64,000 nt of DNA from Mucilaginibacter sp. PPCGB 2223 (lineage in GTDB: Bacteria; Bacteroidota; Bacteroidia; Sphingobacteriales; Sphingobacteriaceae): NCBI RefSeq assembly GCF_001705515.1, contig NZ_MDJS01000001.1, positions 1,240,001 to 1,304,000 on the forward strand, in the 5' to 3' direction. Below the pieces are notes generated by a model. The model was given only the letters and a program-made list of their open reading frames with translations, did no database searches and was not told the origin of the DNA. This document shows positions 25,003-34,849 of the stretch, in pieces; position 1 is the first letter of the stretch, and every line of letters starts with the position of its first letter. Made by a program: the position numbers and the translations under genes.

Positions 25003-26832
25003 TTAGTTTTGCAGCTTATCAAGGATCGGTTTTTCAACAGCTTTTACCTCATCTTTACGCGGCGATAATTGTTCAAATATCTCGATCTCGTTTTGTCCCT
25101 TTTTCAACCACTCCGCAGGCAGGTAAACCGTTTGTTGCGGGCCGATACGCCAGTATCTGCCCAGGTTATGACCGTTTACCCAAACAACGCCCTTACCCCA
25201 ATTGCTCATATCCAGATAGGTATCGGCCACAGTTTGTAAACTGAAAGTGCCTTTCTTAAGAACCGGCGAATCGCCCTGGTAAGTTCCAGATTGGTATTTG
25301 ATCCCTGTAAGTGTTTTAAATGGCAGGCTATACATGTTCCATCCTTTTAATTCGGCACCATCGAACAAAACTTTCCCGGTAATACCTTTTTTGTTTTGCA
25401 ACAGGTACTTACCAAAGTTAATCCGGCCAAGATTCTCAACCAATATGTCCAGAGTTACCTTACCGGCGGGTAAAATAACCTGCATACTATCCTGCTTCAT
25501 ACGCCTGTCGAGCGTACCCACTTCTTTACCATTAACCATCACCACCGCATAATCGCGCAGGTCTTTCAGCTTGAGCACTCCGTTTTTGGCGCCGTTGAGG
25601 GTTGTACGATAAAGTACAAAACCATAATCCTGGTGAATATCCTCGAACGTTAATGGTACGGGGTTTGCTTGGGGTACTGGTAATATATCTTCCAGCGAGG
25701 CGTACCGGTTTAATTTAATGGCTGATATGCTGATAGTGGGCCGGGCTGCGGGCACCGGCGGCAGCTGCGCGCCTTTGGGCAAATGCTTTTCTATAACACC
25801 CCTGAATGCCATGAACTTTTCGGTAGGATTGCCGGCTTCATCCAGCGGGGCATCATAATCATAGCTGCTTACCTGTGGTTCGTATGGGGTGTTATCCTTA
25901 AAATTGGCACCATTCATAAAACCACGGCTGGTGCCTCCATGAAACATATACATATTGATGGATATGCCATTAGCAAGTACGGAATCAAGTTTGCCGGTGT
26001 ATTTTACCGCAGGTACAGTATGGTGTGGTGTCCCCCACCAATCAAACCAGGCGGGATACCATTCGGAGATAAAATAAGGACCTTTACCATCGTGGTTTGC
26101 ATTAACCGTGCGCTTAACTTTCGCCGGGTTATCCTGACCGTTAATACCGGGCAACAAACCGGGGATATGGCCGTCCTTCATCGTATTCATAGGATCGCAG
26201 GTGTACAGCAAACCATCAAAGCCGGCATCCTCAAACATCTTTTTGTTGATTTTCATGTATTCCAGGTCGTTGCTGTAAAAGCCATACTCGTTCTCAACCT
26301 GTACCATCAGGATATTGCCGCCATGGTTAATCTGGTATGGCGCCAAACGTTTGCCAATTTCCTTAATGTAAGCCTCATATTCCTTAAGATATTGCGGCTC
26401 GCGGCTGCGTACAATCAGCCCTTTCTCGTTCTGCAACCAATACGGATAGCCTCCGAATTCCCACTCAGCGCATACATATGGGCTTGGTCGAAGGATGACC
26501 CAAAGACCCTCTTCGCGGGCTATTTTTACAAACTCAACAATGTCGTTATTACCTTCAAAGTCAAACTGGCCTTTTTGCGGTTCGTGCAGGTTCCAGAAAA
26601 CGTAGGTACCGATGGTATTAAGTCCCATGGCCCTGGCCATTTTCATCCTGGCCCGCCAGGCTTCGCGGGGCACACGCGGATAATGCATTTCGCCTGAAAT
26701 GATCTGGAAAGGCTTGCCATCCAGCAGGAAGGTGCTGTCGCCCAACGCAAAAGTGTGCTTACTTTGTGCAGAAGATGAAGCATGAACAAGGATAAGGGCG
26801 CCAGTAATAAGGGCCAGCAGCTTTAGTTTCAT
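25003..26832 (-). CDS. GH35 beta-galactosidase, last gene of the PUL
   Basis: This 609-residue secreted glycosidase has a signal peptide ending ...ASSSAQ. The GH35 barrel has GEMHYPRVPREAWRARMKMARAMGLNTIGTYVFWN and ILRPSPYVCAEWEFGGYP. The acid/base Glu is in VQVENEYGFY (about residue 180) and the nucleophile Glu is in FISEWYPAWFDWWG (about residue 257). C-terminal beta-sandwich domains follow (GVVWVNGHNLGRYWRIGPQQTVY). It removes terminal beta-linked galactose, here probably from galactan side chains. It starts 15 bases after the GH2 gene and is co-transcribed with it. Confidence 0.93.
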   Translation of the reverse strand: MKLKLLALITGALILVHASSSAQSKHTFALGDSTFLLDGKPFQIISGEMHYPRVPREAWRARMKMARAMGLNTIGTYVFWNLHEPQKGQFDFEGNNDIVEFVKIAREEGLWVILRPSPYVCAEWEFGGYPYWLQNEKGLIVRSREPQYLKEYEAYIKEIGKRLAPYQINHGGNILMVQVENEYGFYSNDLEYMKINKKMFEDAGFDGLLYTCDPMNTMKDGHIPGLLPGINGQDNPAKVKRTVNANHDGKGPYFISEWYPAWFDWWGTPHHTVPAVKYTGKLDSVLANGISINMYMFHGGTSRGFMNGANFKDNTPYEPQVSSYDYDAPLDEAGNPTEKFMAFRGVIEKHLPKGAQLPPVPAARPTISISAIKLNRYASLEDILPVPQANPVPLTFEDIHQDYGFVLYRTTLNGAKNGVLKLKDLRDYAVVMVNGKEVGTLDRRMKQDSMQVILPAGKVTLDILVENLGRINFGKYLLQNKKGITGKVLFDGAELKGWNMYSLPFKTLTGIKYQSGTYQGDSPVLKKGTFSLQTVADTYLDMSNWGKGVVWVNGHNLGRYWRIGPQQTVYLPAEWLKKGQNEIEIFEQLSPRKDEVKAVEKPILDKLQN

Positions 26833-26847
26833 ATGTTTGATGGGATT

Positions 26848-28716
26848 TTATTTAACGATCTTGTTATCAGTATCTTGTTTTATATTATTATAATATTGCT
26901 GAAGGGTATAAAATGCCTTCTTCTTTTCGCCTTTTTCGCCATAAAGGCCCTTGCGGTTCCAGCCTTCCTGATATATGGGGTTATTGCGTTTGGGGGAGCG
27001 AAAATCCACCATTACCCAGGGCGATATGCCTACGTAGTTATCAGGCATGCGTTTAAGCATAGCCACCTGTTCCTTAAAATACCACTCCTGGTATTCTTCG
27101 CTGAAACGGGTGAGCGAATCGGCATGGAAACCGGCTTTGGCTTCGGCGCCCGTTTCGCTGATGAAGAGCGGTTTGTTATAGGGCGTAGCCCAATTGGTTG
27201 TGCGGCACTGATCGGGCATGCCGCCGTACCAGCCCAGGTACTCGTTAAATGCAACGAGGTCTACAAACTCGCCCAACGGATCGTCTACAAGGTTCAGGTT
27301 TTTGCCCGAATTGTAATTCACTTCCAGTGCAGCCGAGACCATACGGGTTTGATCGAGCGATTTGGCTTCGGTTATTAAGCCATGCATAAAATCTGTACGG
27401 GTTTGACTGATAGGGGTCTCATTCCCTACCGACCAAATAATGATGCTGGCGCGGTTGTGATCGCGGTTGATCATCTCGTGCAGCTGAGCTTTGGCCTTGG
27501 TCAGCACGGCCGGGTTTCCGAAATCAATCGTCCAGTAAACGGGTATTTCCGACCATACCAATACGCCCAGCGAATCGGCCGTGCGGGTCATGGCCTCATC
27601 GTGCGGGTAGTGGGCCAGGCGTACCATATTACAGCCCAGGGCTTTGGCTTTGTTCAACAGGTTTCGTGCATCATCATAACCAACGGCACGGCGAACATCT
27701 TGGGCTACCTCGCCATGAATGCAGATGCCGCGCATAAAAATAGGCTTACCATTGAGCAGCACCTGCTTGCCAAAAGCTTCGATGGTGCGGAAACCTATCT
27801 TATCTTCGGTTTTATCTGCAGATGATGAGATGATCACCCGGTAACATTTAGGGTTATCGGGCGACCAAAGTTGTGTTTTCGGTAATCTAAACTGTACGGG
27901 GGTAACAGCACCTGTAACCGATATTTGTTTTTTGAATTTCAGCTCCGGTATTTCAATGGTGAGTTGCTCGCCAACCTGCGGTGTTGTATCAAGCCTGACC
28001 CACCCTTCTACATCCGGCGTAATCGATGGAGCTTTGCCCGGCTCAGGTTTTTTTAGCTGGATCACAAAATCCCGGATAAAATTCTGCGGAAGCTCCAGCA
28101 GTTTTACATCGCGGGTGATACCGCCGTAGTTCCACCAATCGGTATTTAGGGTCGGGACCTCGTCAGCATAACGCTTATTATCCACCTTTACAACCAGGAA
28201 GTTATCTTTTTCTTTCAGCAGACTGGCCGGTATTTCAAAATTGAACGGTGTGAAACCACCTTTGTGCATACCTAACTTTTTACCGTTAAGGTAAACATCG
28301 GCGCGATAGTTAACCGCTCCGAACCAGATGAAGAACCGTGCATTCGACGAGGATTTATGATAATCGAAGGATTTTTTGTACCATATCGTCCCTTCATAAA
28401 ACAAAAACTCCGGTTTCTGATGGTTCCAATCACCAGGCACCATCAGTGAGTATTTATCAATGTAACCATGCTCCTTCTTTTCGCTTTTATTAGCCGGGAT
28501 ACCGGTATTCCAATAAGCATCTCCATTACTGGCTTTTAACTCCTTGTAGCGGTAATCATAGAAACCTGTTTCGTACGGATCGACAATATATTGCCATTGC
28601 CCGTTCAAACTGAATGCTTTGCGGGCAGGTATGTTGGTAATGAGGCTATCCTGCGCATTTGCACGAAAGGCTAAGAATAAGACCAGGGATAAGATCAGAC
28701 GGTTCGGTTTTCGCAT
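26848..28716 (-). CDS. GH2 glycosidase, beta-glucuronidase-like
   Basis: This 622-residue secreted enzyme starts at ATG 28716 (MRKPNRLILSLVLFLAFRANA); an ATG six codons earlier would overlap the upstream gene. GH2 domain order is visible: sugar-binding jelly roll (GTIWYKKSFDY; VNYRADVYLNGKKLGMHKGGFTPFNFEI), immunoglobulin-like domain, then the TIM barrel. The acid/base Glu is in IIWSVGNETP (about residue 433) and the nucleophile Glu in LFISETGAEAKAGFH (about residue 522). The length and NYGGITRDVKLLELP resemble beta-glucuronidases, though beta-galactosidase activity cannot be excluded. One base separates it from the GH43 gene. Confidence 0.9.
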   Translation of the reverse strand: MRKPNRLILSLVLFLAFRANAQDSLITNIPARKAFSLNGQWQYIVDPYETGFYDYRYKELKASNGDAYWNTGIPANKSEKKEHGYIDKYSLMVPGDWNHQKPEFLFYEGTIWYKKSFDYHKSSSNARFFIWFGAVNYRADVYLNGKKLGMHKGGFTPFNFEIPASLLKEKDNFLVVKVDNKRYADEVPTLNTDWWNYGGITRDVKLLELPQNFIRDFVIQLKKPEPGKAPSITPDVEGWVRLDTTPQVGEQLTIEIPELKFKKQISVTGAVTPVQFRLPKTQLWSPDNPKCYRVIISSSADKTEDKIGFRTIEAFGKQVLLNGKPIFMRGICIHGEVAQDVRRAVGYDDARNLLNKAKALGCNMVRLAHYPHDEAMTRTADSLGVLVWSEIPVYWTIDFGNPAVLTKAKAQLHEMINRDHNRASIIIWSVGNETPISQTRTDFMHGLITEAKSLDQTRMVSAALEVNYNSGKNLNLVDDPLGEFVDLVAFNEYLGWYGGMPDQCRTTNWATPYNKPLFISETGAEAKAGFHADSLTRFSEEYQEWYFKEQVAMLKRMPDNYVGISPWVMVDFRSPKRNNPIYQEGWNRKGLYGEKGEKKKAFYTLQQYYNNIKQDTDNKIVK

Positions 28717-28717
28717 A

Positions 28718-29839
28718 TCAGTTTTTAAAATCATTTAAGGTCCAGCTGTCTTTCCAACGGATCACGATATCATCACCTTTAAACTCGATCGGTAACCAAA
28801 GATAACGTCCATCAATCGCGTTTTTAGGCATCCATTTATCAGCCATAAAAATAAAGGCGTCCTTTTTACCGGCCACGGGCAACACATAAGTACTTTGCCC
28901 GCCGAAGGTGATCTGTGCTCCATCTCCCTGGCATGGGTTACAGTGATACGTCCACGGCCCCCAGATAGACGGCGCCGAAAACCAGCGTGCGGGGTTTGGC
29001 GCCCAGCCCGTAGTGCCTGATCCGACGAGGTAATAAATACCGTTACGTTTAAAAATGGCAGGGGCTTCGGTTTGGTGGCCGGCATATACCCGTGTAAACT
29101 TGCCCGTATGCCCGGTGTAATCGGCATTCAATTCGGCAATATCCAGGGTGAAATTTTCTTCGGCAGAGAAGATATGATAGGCTTTACCATCATCGTCTAC
29201 AAACAGGTTCATATCACGCGACATTTGCCCGCCAGGCAGATCGCGACAAAAAAAACCTTCGCTTTTATTTTTGGGATGATTGCAGTTTACCTTGTCGCTG
29301 TCGGGTGTTCCTGCCGGGTAAACAGGCATAAACCCGGCATCGGGCCGGTAACTGCGGATGAATGTATACGGCCCGTTGACCTTGTCGGCTGTAGCCAAAC
29401 CGGCACGGGCAGCACTATAACTTTTTCCGCGCAATTCCAGGTGAAACCACATCACGTACTTTTTGGTTTTTTTGTTATAGATCACTTTGGGCCTTTCCAG
29501 GATACAGCCTTTGGCGATATCGTTGGTTGTATCGGGCGAAACTGCCAGGGCAATCCCTTCGTCTTTCCAGTTATACAAATCTTTGGATGAGTAACAGTGC
29601 ACGCCTACCATTGCCCGGTTACCCGCCCCGCCTTCTATCTTATGTTCGCCAAACCAGTAGTACTTACCTTTTTGATATAATATTCCGCCGCCATGCGCAT
29701 TGATGTGTACGCCATTATCATCGGGCCAGAGCTGCCCGGGGTGGAAGGCGTTTTCCTGTGCGCTGCAGCTTAAAGTATGGCCTATCAGCAATGTGGCGAC
29801 TGTAATGCTTGCAAAGTAATGGTTAACGTGTTTGATCAT
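28718..29839 (-). CDS. GH43 exo-beta-1,3-galactanase-like enzyme
   Basis: This 373-residue protein has a signal peptide and a possible lipobox (LLIGHTLSCSAQ). It is a five-bladed propeller of the GH43_24 type: HAHGGGILYQKGKYYWFGEH-like start (INAHGGGILYQKGKYYWFGE), CILERPKVIYN, SRDMNLFVDDDGKAYHIFS, TEAPAIFKRNGIYYLVGSGTTGWAPN and QITFGGQSTYVLPV. In studied exo-beta-1,3-galactanases of this subfamily the usual base Asp is missing and a Gln takes that part. A Gln is present in GGQSTYV (about residue 314) and the acid Glu is probably in TEAPAIF (about residue 257). It would cut galactose units from beta-1,3-galactan. Confidence 0.85.
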   Translation of the reverse strand: MIKHVNHYFASITVATLLIGHTLSCSAQENAFHPGQLWPDDNGVHINAHGGGILYQKGKYYWFGEHKIEGGAGNRAMVGVHCYSSKDLYNWKDEGIALAVSPDTTNDIAKGCILERPKVIYNKKTKKYVMWFHLELRGKSYSAARAGLATADKVNGPYTFIRSYRPDAGFMPVYPAGTPDSDKVNCNHPKNKSEGFFCRDLPGGQMSRDMNLFVDDDGKAYHIFSAEENFTLDIAELNADYTGHTGKFTRVYAGHQTEAPAIFKRNGIYYLVGSGTTGWAPNPARWFSAPSIWGPWTYHCNPCQGDGAQITFGGQSTYVLPVAGKKDAFIFMADKWMPKNAIDGRYLWLPIEFKGDDIVIRWKDSWTLNDFKN

Positions 29840-29910
29840 CGATATTAATGTATGCTTTTATTTGATTGCGCACCAATTATCGGGCATTTTTATCGCAACA
29901 AGGCGAACAA

Positions 29911-29937
29911 ATGGCCACAGGCTAAACCCGTAGCCAT
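29911..29937 (-). other. Stem-loop between susD and GH43 gene
   Basis: An 8-bp stem including one G-T pair (29911-29918 with 29930-29937) has an 11-base loop and lies in the 132-base gap between SusD and the enzyme genes. There is no T run, so it is more likely an mRNA processing or stability element than a full terminator. Confidence 0.35.
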
Positions 29938-29971
29938 TGCTATGTCATTGCGTATATGCCCTGGTACCCGA

Positions 29972-31606
29972 TCAAGGGTTATAACCCGGGTTTTGATCAA
30001 GCTTGCCATCCTTGTTCAGCTGAATTTCTGATAGCGGGATAGGCAAAAGCAAATTGGTAGCTGTTAAACCGGTGATCGGGTGCACGGCATCGTTGCTATT
30101 AAGACTTAAAGCCCTCGTTACCAGGGTACCCGTGCGCATCAGTGTTTCCCGGCGGTTTTCTTCGCCTATCAACTCGCGGGCACGCTCATCGAGTACAAAA
30201 TCAAGCGTCATTTGAGCGGCCGTAACCAACGGCGCATTTGCGCGGGTACGTAGCGCGTTAATGCTGGCAGCCGCTTCGGTAGTTTTGCCTTGTTTTACCT
30301 GTGCCTCGGCCAGTAACAGGTAGGTTTCGCCAAGGCGCATCATAATAAAATCCTTGATCATGGCGTAACCGAAGGTGTCATTCGGATCAAAAGCACCCCA
30401 TTTCAGAATGGCCGGACAGATCCTGAACAGCGTATCCGAATTGTTGTATGGTACCTGCTTGCCTAACAGGGCAGGATAGGCGGGATCGTTATAATAAAAC
30501 CTTCTTTTAAAAGTATACTGCGAGTTACGCATATCACCAGCCTGATACAAACCGTAGATCACCCAGTTGCTGAGGCGCAAACGGGCAATACTGCGCCCGC
30601 CAAGCGAGTCGCAAATGGCCATACCGGGTACCTGATAATAGGCGGCGCCCCAAACACGGCGTTGCTGCGCGTTATCAACATTACCACCTGCTACTGTGCT
30701 TGGGTTTTCCTGCTCAAGCACCCAGATGGACTCGCTGTTATTTTGCCAGCGACGCTGGTTGCCATATACAAACATATCGGAGTAATAATCGCCTGCACCA
30801 CCGGCCCTTACGCCATAACGTGCCTTAATGAGGCTGAATTTACCGCTGCTGATCACAGCTTGTGCCTGCTGTTCGGCCAGGTCGTTCTTACCCATACGCA
30901 GGTAAGCCTCGGCCAATAGCTGCATGGCCATATATTTATTGGCCCGGCTTGTTGGCTTTCCTTGCAGGTTAACTTTATTGCCAACTGCGTTCAAATCAGC
31001 AAGGTAGGTACTGGCGTAAGTAAGATCGCTTACAATTAGTGCGTTTACATCAGTAAGGGGTGCCCGCACAAAATCGGTACGGGGGGTGGTTACCGGGGTG
31101 GTTACCAGCGGCACCGCACCGAACAAGGTAGCCAGGTGATTATAGGCATAGGCCCTGAAAAATTTCGCCTCGGCTTCCACCTGCCTCTTACCTGTAATAC
31201 CTATTTTGGTCGTTGCCGGATCTTCGGCTGATGCAATGATGATATTGGCATTATTAATAAGTGCATAATATTTCCCCCAGATGTATTTGGCTGCGTTATC
31301 GCTCGAGGTTAACTGGCCGTAATTGTAATACGGTATCTCGATGCCTTCCTGCTGCGCAGTAGAGTTGGCCACATCGGTGCCGACTGCCCAGACCGCCGGC
31401 CAGCCCTGGTTGCCCGAATAGGTTAAAATACCTGTAGTATACTGGTAGAGACCAATGGCAGAGGCTTCAAAGCCCAGCGAATCCGTCAATGTTACTGGTG
31501 TATAAGCCGAATAAGGTTTTTCGTTCAGGAAACTTTTTTTGCAGGACGTGGATAGCGTTGCCAGTAACACCCCCGCCGAAATTATGATTGTCGAATACTT
31601 TTTCAT
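29972..31606 (-). CDS. susD: SusD/RagB-family glycan-binding lipoprotein
   Basis: This 544-residue outer-surface lipoprotein has the lipobox in LLATLSTSCKKSFLNEKP. SusD landmarks include AEAKFFRAYAYNHLATLFGAVPLVTTP, KYMAMQLLAEAYLRMGKNDLAEQQAQAVI (TPR helices), MRLGETYLLLAEAQVKQGKTTEAAASINALRTRANAP and LDERARELIGEENRRETLMRTG. The C-terminal motif LLPIPLSEIQLNKDGKLDQNPGY is typical. It caps the SusC channel and binds the oligosaccharide. It starts 6 bases after SusC. The symbol is used generically for the family. Confidence 0.95.
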   Translation of the reverse strand: MKKYSTIIISAGVLLATLSTSCKKSFLNEKPYSAYTPVTLTDSLGFEASAIGLYQYTTGILTYSGNQGWPAVWAVGTDVANSTAQQEGIEIPYYNYGQLTSSDNAAKYIWGKYYALINNANIIIASAEDPATTKIGITGKRQVEAEAKFFRAYAYNHLATLFGAVPLVTTPVTTPRTDFVRAPLTDVNALIVSDLTYASTYLADLNAVGNKVNLQGKPTSRANKYMAMQLLAEAYLRMGKNDLAEQQAQAVISSGKFSLIKARYGVRAGGAGDYYSDMFVYGNQRRWQNNSESIWVLEQENPSTVAGGNVDNAQQRRVWGAAYYQVPGMAICDSLGGRSIARLRLSNWVIYGLYQAGDMRNSQYTFKRRFYYNDPAYPALLGKQVPYNNSDTLFRICPAILKWGAFDPNDTFGYAMIKDFIMMRLGETYLLLAEAQVKQGKTTEAAASINALRTRANAPLVTAAQMTLDFVLDERARELIGEENRRETLMRTGTLVTRALSLNSNDAVHPITGLTATNLLLPIPLSEIQLNKDGKLDQNPGYNP

Positions 31607-31612
31607 GTCTTA

Positions 31613-34600
31613 TTATTTTAAAGATATATTGGCGCCCAAAACAATGGTACGTGTTTGCGGATAGTTGTTCACATAATCGCCAGACCCGCGGGTATCATAG
31701 TTGTCTTCGGGATCCCAACCTATCCATTTGGTAAAGGTGTGCAGGTTGCGGCCGCTTAAGTAAATAGTTAACCCCGAAATTTTGGCTTTATCCAATATTC
31801 GTTGAGGAAAAACGTAGCTTAATGTTACGTCTTTTATCCGGGTGTAGCTGGCATCGCGCGGATAGCCATAACCACGAGGATTAGTGTACGAAAGCGCCTG
31901 AAACTCCTGGCTGCCGTTTGTTGGCGTCCAATAGCCGATGGCCGCAGGCGTATTCCTCCTACCCGATTCATCGGCGTAATTAAAATCGGCATCATTTTTC
32001 AGTATGCCCTGTGCAGTTTGAATAAATATGTTAAGGCTAAGGTTTTTGTAATGGAAAGTATTCGTAAAGCCTCCGGTCCATTTCGGGTCGCGCTGGCCTT
32101 GTATCACTTTATCGTCGGCTGTGATCTTGCCATCGCCATTGGTATCGGCAAATTTCAGGTCGCCCGGTTTAGCGCCCGGGTCTTGTTTTGACGGGTCTTC
32201 GCCGGTTTGCCAAACACCTTGCTTTTGATAATCGTAAATTACCCTGATAGGCTGACCGATGAACCAGACGTTGCCGATATCATCCTTACCATCGCCATAC
32301 AGGTCTACAATCTTGTTTTTGTTTGCCGAAAACACGATGGTGCTTTCCCATTTAAAATCGTCACTATTGATGTTTTTGGTATTGAGGGTAAGCTCGACAC
32401 CATGATTGGCAACTTTACCGATATTATCGGTTATTCTGCCATAACCTGTGATAGCGGGTAAGCTACGGGCAAGCAACAAGCCCGAGGTACGCGAATCATA
32501 ATACTCTATGGTACCGCTGATGCGGTCGTTAAGCAGGCCAAAGTCTGCCGCTATATTAGCCTGCGTGGTAGTTTCCCAGTGCAGGTTACCGTTACCAAGA
32601 TTGGACGCCTGTACACCCACTGTGCTCACGCCGCCAAAAGGGAAACGTACCGTGGCATCGCTGGTAATCGTATTATAAACACCTACCGCCTCGTTACCTA
32701 CACGGCCCAGTGAGGCCCTTAATTTTAGCGAGCTTACCGATTTTACATTCTTCATAAAATCTTCGTTGCTGATGTTCCAGCCTACAGCTGCCGATGGGAA
32801 CCATCCGTATTTATCGGTATTGCCGCCAAACACGGATGAACCGTCGCGACGTACCGTAAGAGTTAACAGGTATTTACTGTTGTAAGTGTAGTTTAAGCGC
32901 GCCATCTGGCTGTTAAGTGCATAACGGTCGGAGTAAGTACCATTACCGGTAACTTCGCCCAGGCCTACTACTGTTGCGCCTACGCCAAGATCGTTGAACG
33001 ATAATTCGTCATTGATATAACCTGTTCCCTGGAAGCCCGAAATAAAATAGCGGCGCTGGGTAGCGGTATAAAGCCCGGTAAAAAAGATATGGTGCTTACC
33101 AAACTCACGGTCGTAATAAAGCAGGTTATCGAGGGTATAGCTGTTGGTTTCGGAAGCTGTTGCTGCAGCCTGTCCGAGCGGTGTATTAGCCAGACGGCCG
33201 CTATAGCTATCAACGCGTGTTGGCAGATAAGTATAACCGGCATTTAGGCGATAACTTAGCCCTTTTAATACGCCGCCAAATTTGATCTGTGCATAACCGT
33301 TACCGCTGATATTGGTACTACGGTTAACCTGATCGGTAGTGAGCCCAAGCAAGGGGTTGGTATACAATTGTTCCGGCAGTTGCGGATAGATCATATAAGT
33401 ACCATCGGGGTTATATTCGGTACCATAGGGGCTTAATGCGGTAGCAAAAAGCAGGTTTGCGCGACCTCCGTCATAATTATTATTTGCGAAATAGACGTTT
33501 GCGCCCATAGTTAAAAAATTGGTTACGTTGATGTCGAGGTTAGAGCGAAAACTCACCCTTTGATACTGATACCCTTTTACGACACCTTTCTGTTTCAGGT
33601 AATCGCCTGAAACAAAGTATTTAACATCTGGGCTGCCACCGGATACGCTCAGGTTATGATCCTGCTGAAAACCCTGCTGCGTGCTTTCCTTAACCCAATC
33701 TACCGTGCGGCCGGCAACATAATTAGCACGCTCGCCATTGTTATAAACCGGCTCCGGAAACTGCTGCGTAAGGTGGTTTTGAGCTTCATAGTCGAGAAAT
33801 TTCTGTGTGAAAGATGCAGGGTCGCGCGGATCGAGTAAGTGCGAAATATTTTCGTATCCGGCATAACCATTGTAGCGGATAACCGCTTTACCCGATCCGC
33901 CCCGTTTAGTAGTGATGAGAATAACCCCCTGTGAGCCATTGGCGCCATAAATAGCTGTTGCCGATGCGTCTTTCAGTATTTCCATCGAAGCAATATCCTG
34001 CGGATTGATATCATTGAGCGAACCGCCGCTTTTGGTAAGCGGGATACCGTCGACAACAATAAACGGGCCCGAAGATGCGGTGATCGAGTTTTGACCGCGA
34101 ACAGTAACGCCTGGCTGGCGGCCCGGTACCATCGAGGTTGTATTTACCGTAACCCCGGCCACAGAGCCTTCAACTGCCTGCATTACCTGGGTTACGGGAA
34201 GGTTTTCGAGGCGATCCTTCGGAACGGTAGTAACCGAACCGGTAATATCCGATCGTTTTTGCGTTCCGTACCCAATAACTACAACCTCGTTAAGGTTCTT
34301 TCCTGCCCCTTTTAAAACAATAGTAACATTAGAACTGGCCGGGCTAACGCTAACGGTTTGTTTTTCCATACCGATAAAGCTTACAGTCAAGATAGCAGGA
34401 GCATTCAGTGTAATACTGAATAAGCCGTTCGCATCGGTAGTTGTGCCTTTTGTAGTACCCGATGCCTTAATTGATGCACCAGGTAAAGGCTGGCTGTTTT
34501 CGTCAAGAACTTTTCCTTTAACACTATAATTGGTTTGCGCAAGGGCAAGCTGAAACGCCGTCGTCAGGACGAAGATCAGCAAGGCTGACATTATACCTGA

Positions 34601-34624
34601 CGAATAAGTAAATTTCTTTCTCAT
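31613..34624 (-). CDS. susC: SusC/RagA-family TonB-linked outer-membrane transporter
   Basis: This 1003-residue protein has a signal peptide (...TTAFQLALAQ) and a carboxypeptidase-regulatory-like domain (KGKVLDENSQPLPGASIKAS). The TonB-box/plug region is NEVVVIGYGTQKRSDITGSV with ILKDASATAIYGANGSQGVILITTKRG, and a 22-strand barrel ends with the aromatic tail (RTIVLGANISLK). It imports oligosaccharides released at the surface, using TonB energy, with its SusD partner. It is expressed with SusD and three glycosidases and is probably controlled by the upstream hybrid sensor. Paired GGGGGTAAA repeats lie about 160 bases before its start. Confidence 0.96.
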   Translation of the reverse strand: MRKKFTYSSGIMSALLIFVLTTAFQLALAQTNYSVKGKVLDENSQPLPGASIKASGTTKGTTTDANGLFSITLNAPAILTVSFIGMEKQTVSVSPASSNVTIVLKGAGKNLNEVVVIGYGTQKRSDITGSVTTVPKDRLENLPVTQVMQAVEGSVAGVTVNTTSMVPGRQPGVTVRGQNSITASSGPFIVVDGIPLTKSGGSLNDINPQDIASMEILKDASATAIYGANGSQGVILITTKRGGSGKAVIRYNGYAGYENISHLLDPRDPASFTQKFLDYEAQNHLTQQFPEPVYNNGERANYVAGRTVDWVKESTQQGFQQDHNLSVSGGSPDVKYFVSGDYLKQKGVVKGYQYQRVSFRSNLDINVTNFLTMGANVYFANNNYDGGRANLLFATALSPYGTEYNPDGTYMIYPQLPEQLYTNPLLGLTTDQVNRSTNISGNGYAQIKFGGVLKGLSYRLNAGYTYLPTRVDSYSGRLANTPLGQAAATASETNSYTLDNLLYYDREFGKHHIFFTGLYTATQRRYFISGFQGTGYINDELSFNDLGVGATVVGLGEVTGNGTYSDRYALNSQMARLNYTYNSKYLLTLTVRRDGSSVFGGNTDKYGWFPSAAVGWNISNEDFMKNVKSVSSLKLRASLGRVGNEAVGVYNTITSDATVRFPFGGVSTVGVQASNLGNGNLHWETTTQANIAADFGLLNDRISGTIEYYDSRTSGLLLARSLPAITGYGRITDNIGKVANHGVELTLNTKNINSDDFKWESTIVFSANKNKIVDLYGDGKDDIGNVWFIGQPIRVIYDYQKQGVWQTGEDPSKQDPGAKPGDLKFADTNGDGKITADDKVIQGQRDPKWTGGFTNTFHYKNLSLNIFIQTAQGILKNDADFNYADESGRRNTPAAIGYWTPTNGSQEFQALSYTNPRGYGYPRDASYTRIKDVTLSYVFPQRILDKAKISGLTIYLSGRNLHTFTKWIGWDPEDNYDTRGSGDYVNNYPQTRTIVLGANISLK

Positions 34625-34782
34625 AAAAAAATTGGTTTGGTTAATAATGGTTTTCTTTTTTCTGAAAGCGCACCGCCAGGCGCGACGGCCTCGCTTGAGG
34701 AGTCAGTGTTTTCCGTTCATATTTCTTCGGGTTATAATTGGAATTGGTATAGCGAAATAACACGATTTCGCATTCATGAAAC

Positions 34783-34813
34783 GGGGGTAAATTTGTATAT
34801 TATAGGGGGTAAA
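34783..34813 (-). promoter_or_regulatory. Direct-repeat operator upstream of susC
   Basis: GGGGGTAAA occurs at 34783-34791 and again exactly at 34805-34813 (TTTACCCCC when read in the susC direction), offset by 22 bases, two helical turns. It lies between the hybrid sensor gene and susC. An AraC-type domain of the hybrid sensor would bind such paired repeats. Confidence 0.5.
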
Positions 34814-34849
34814 AATGCCTTTCAGGGCTTTAGAGGCTAATGTAGGGCC

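Noticed and set aside
25783..26697. 304-codon plus-strand frame
   Set aside because: Antisense to the GH35 gene, whose catalytic motifs are intact.
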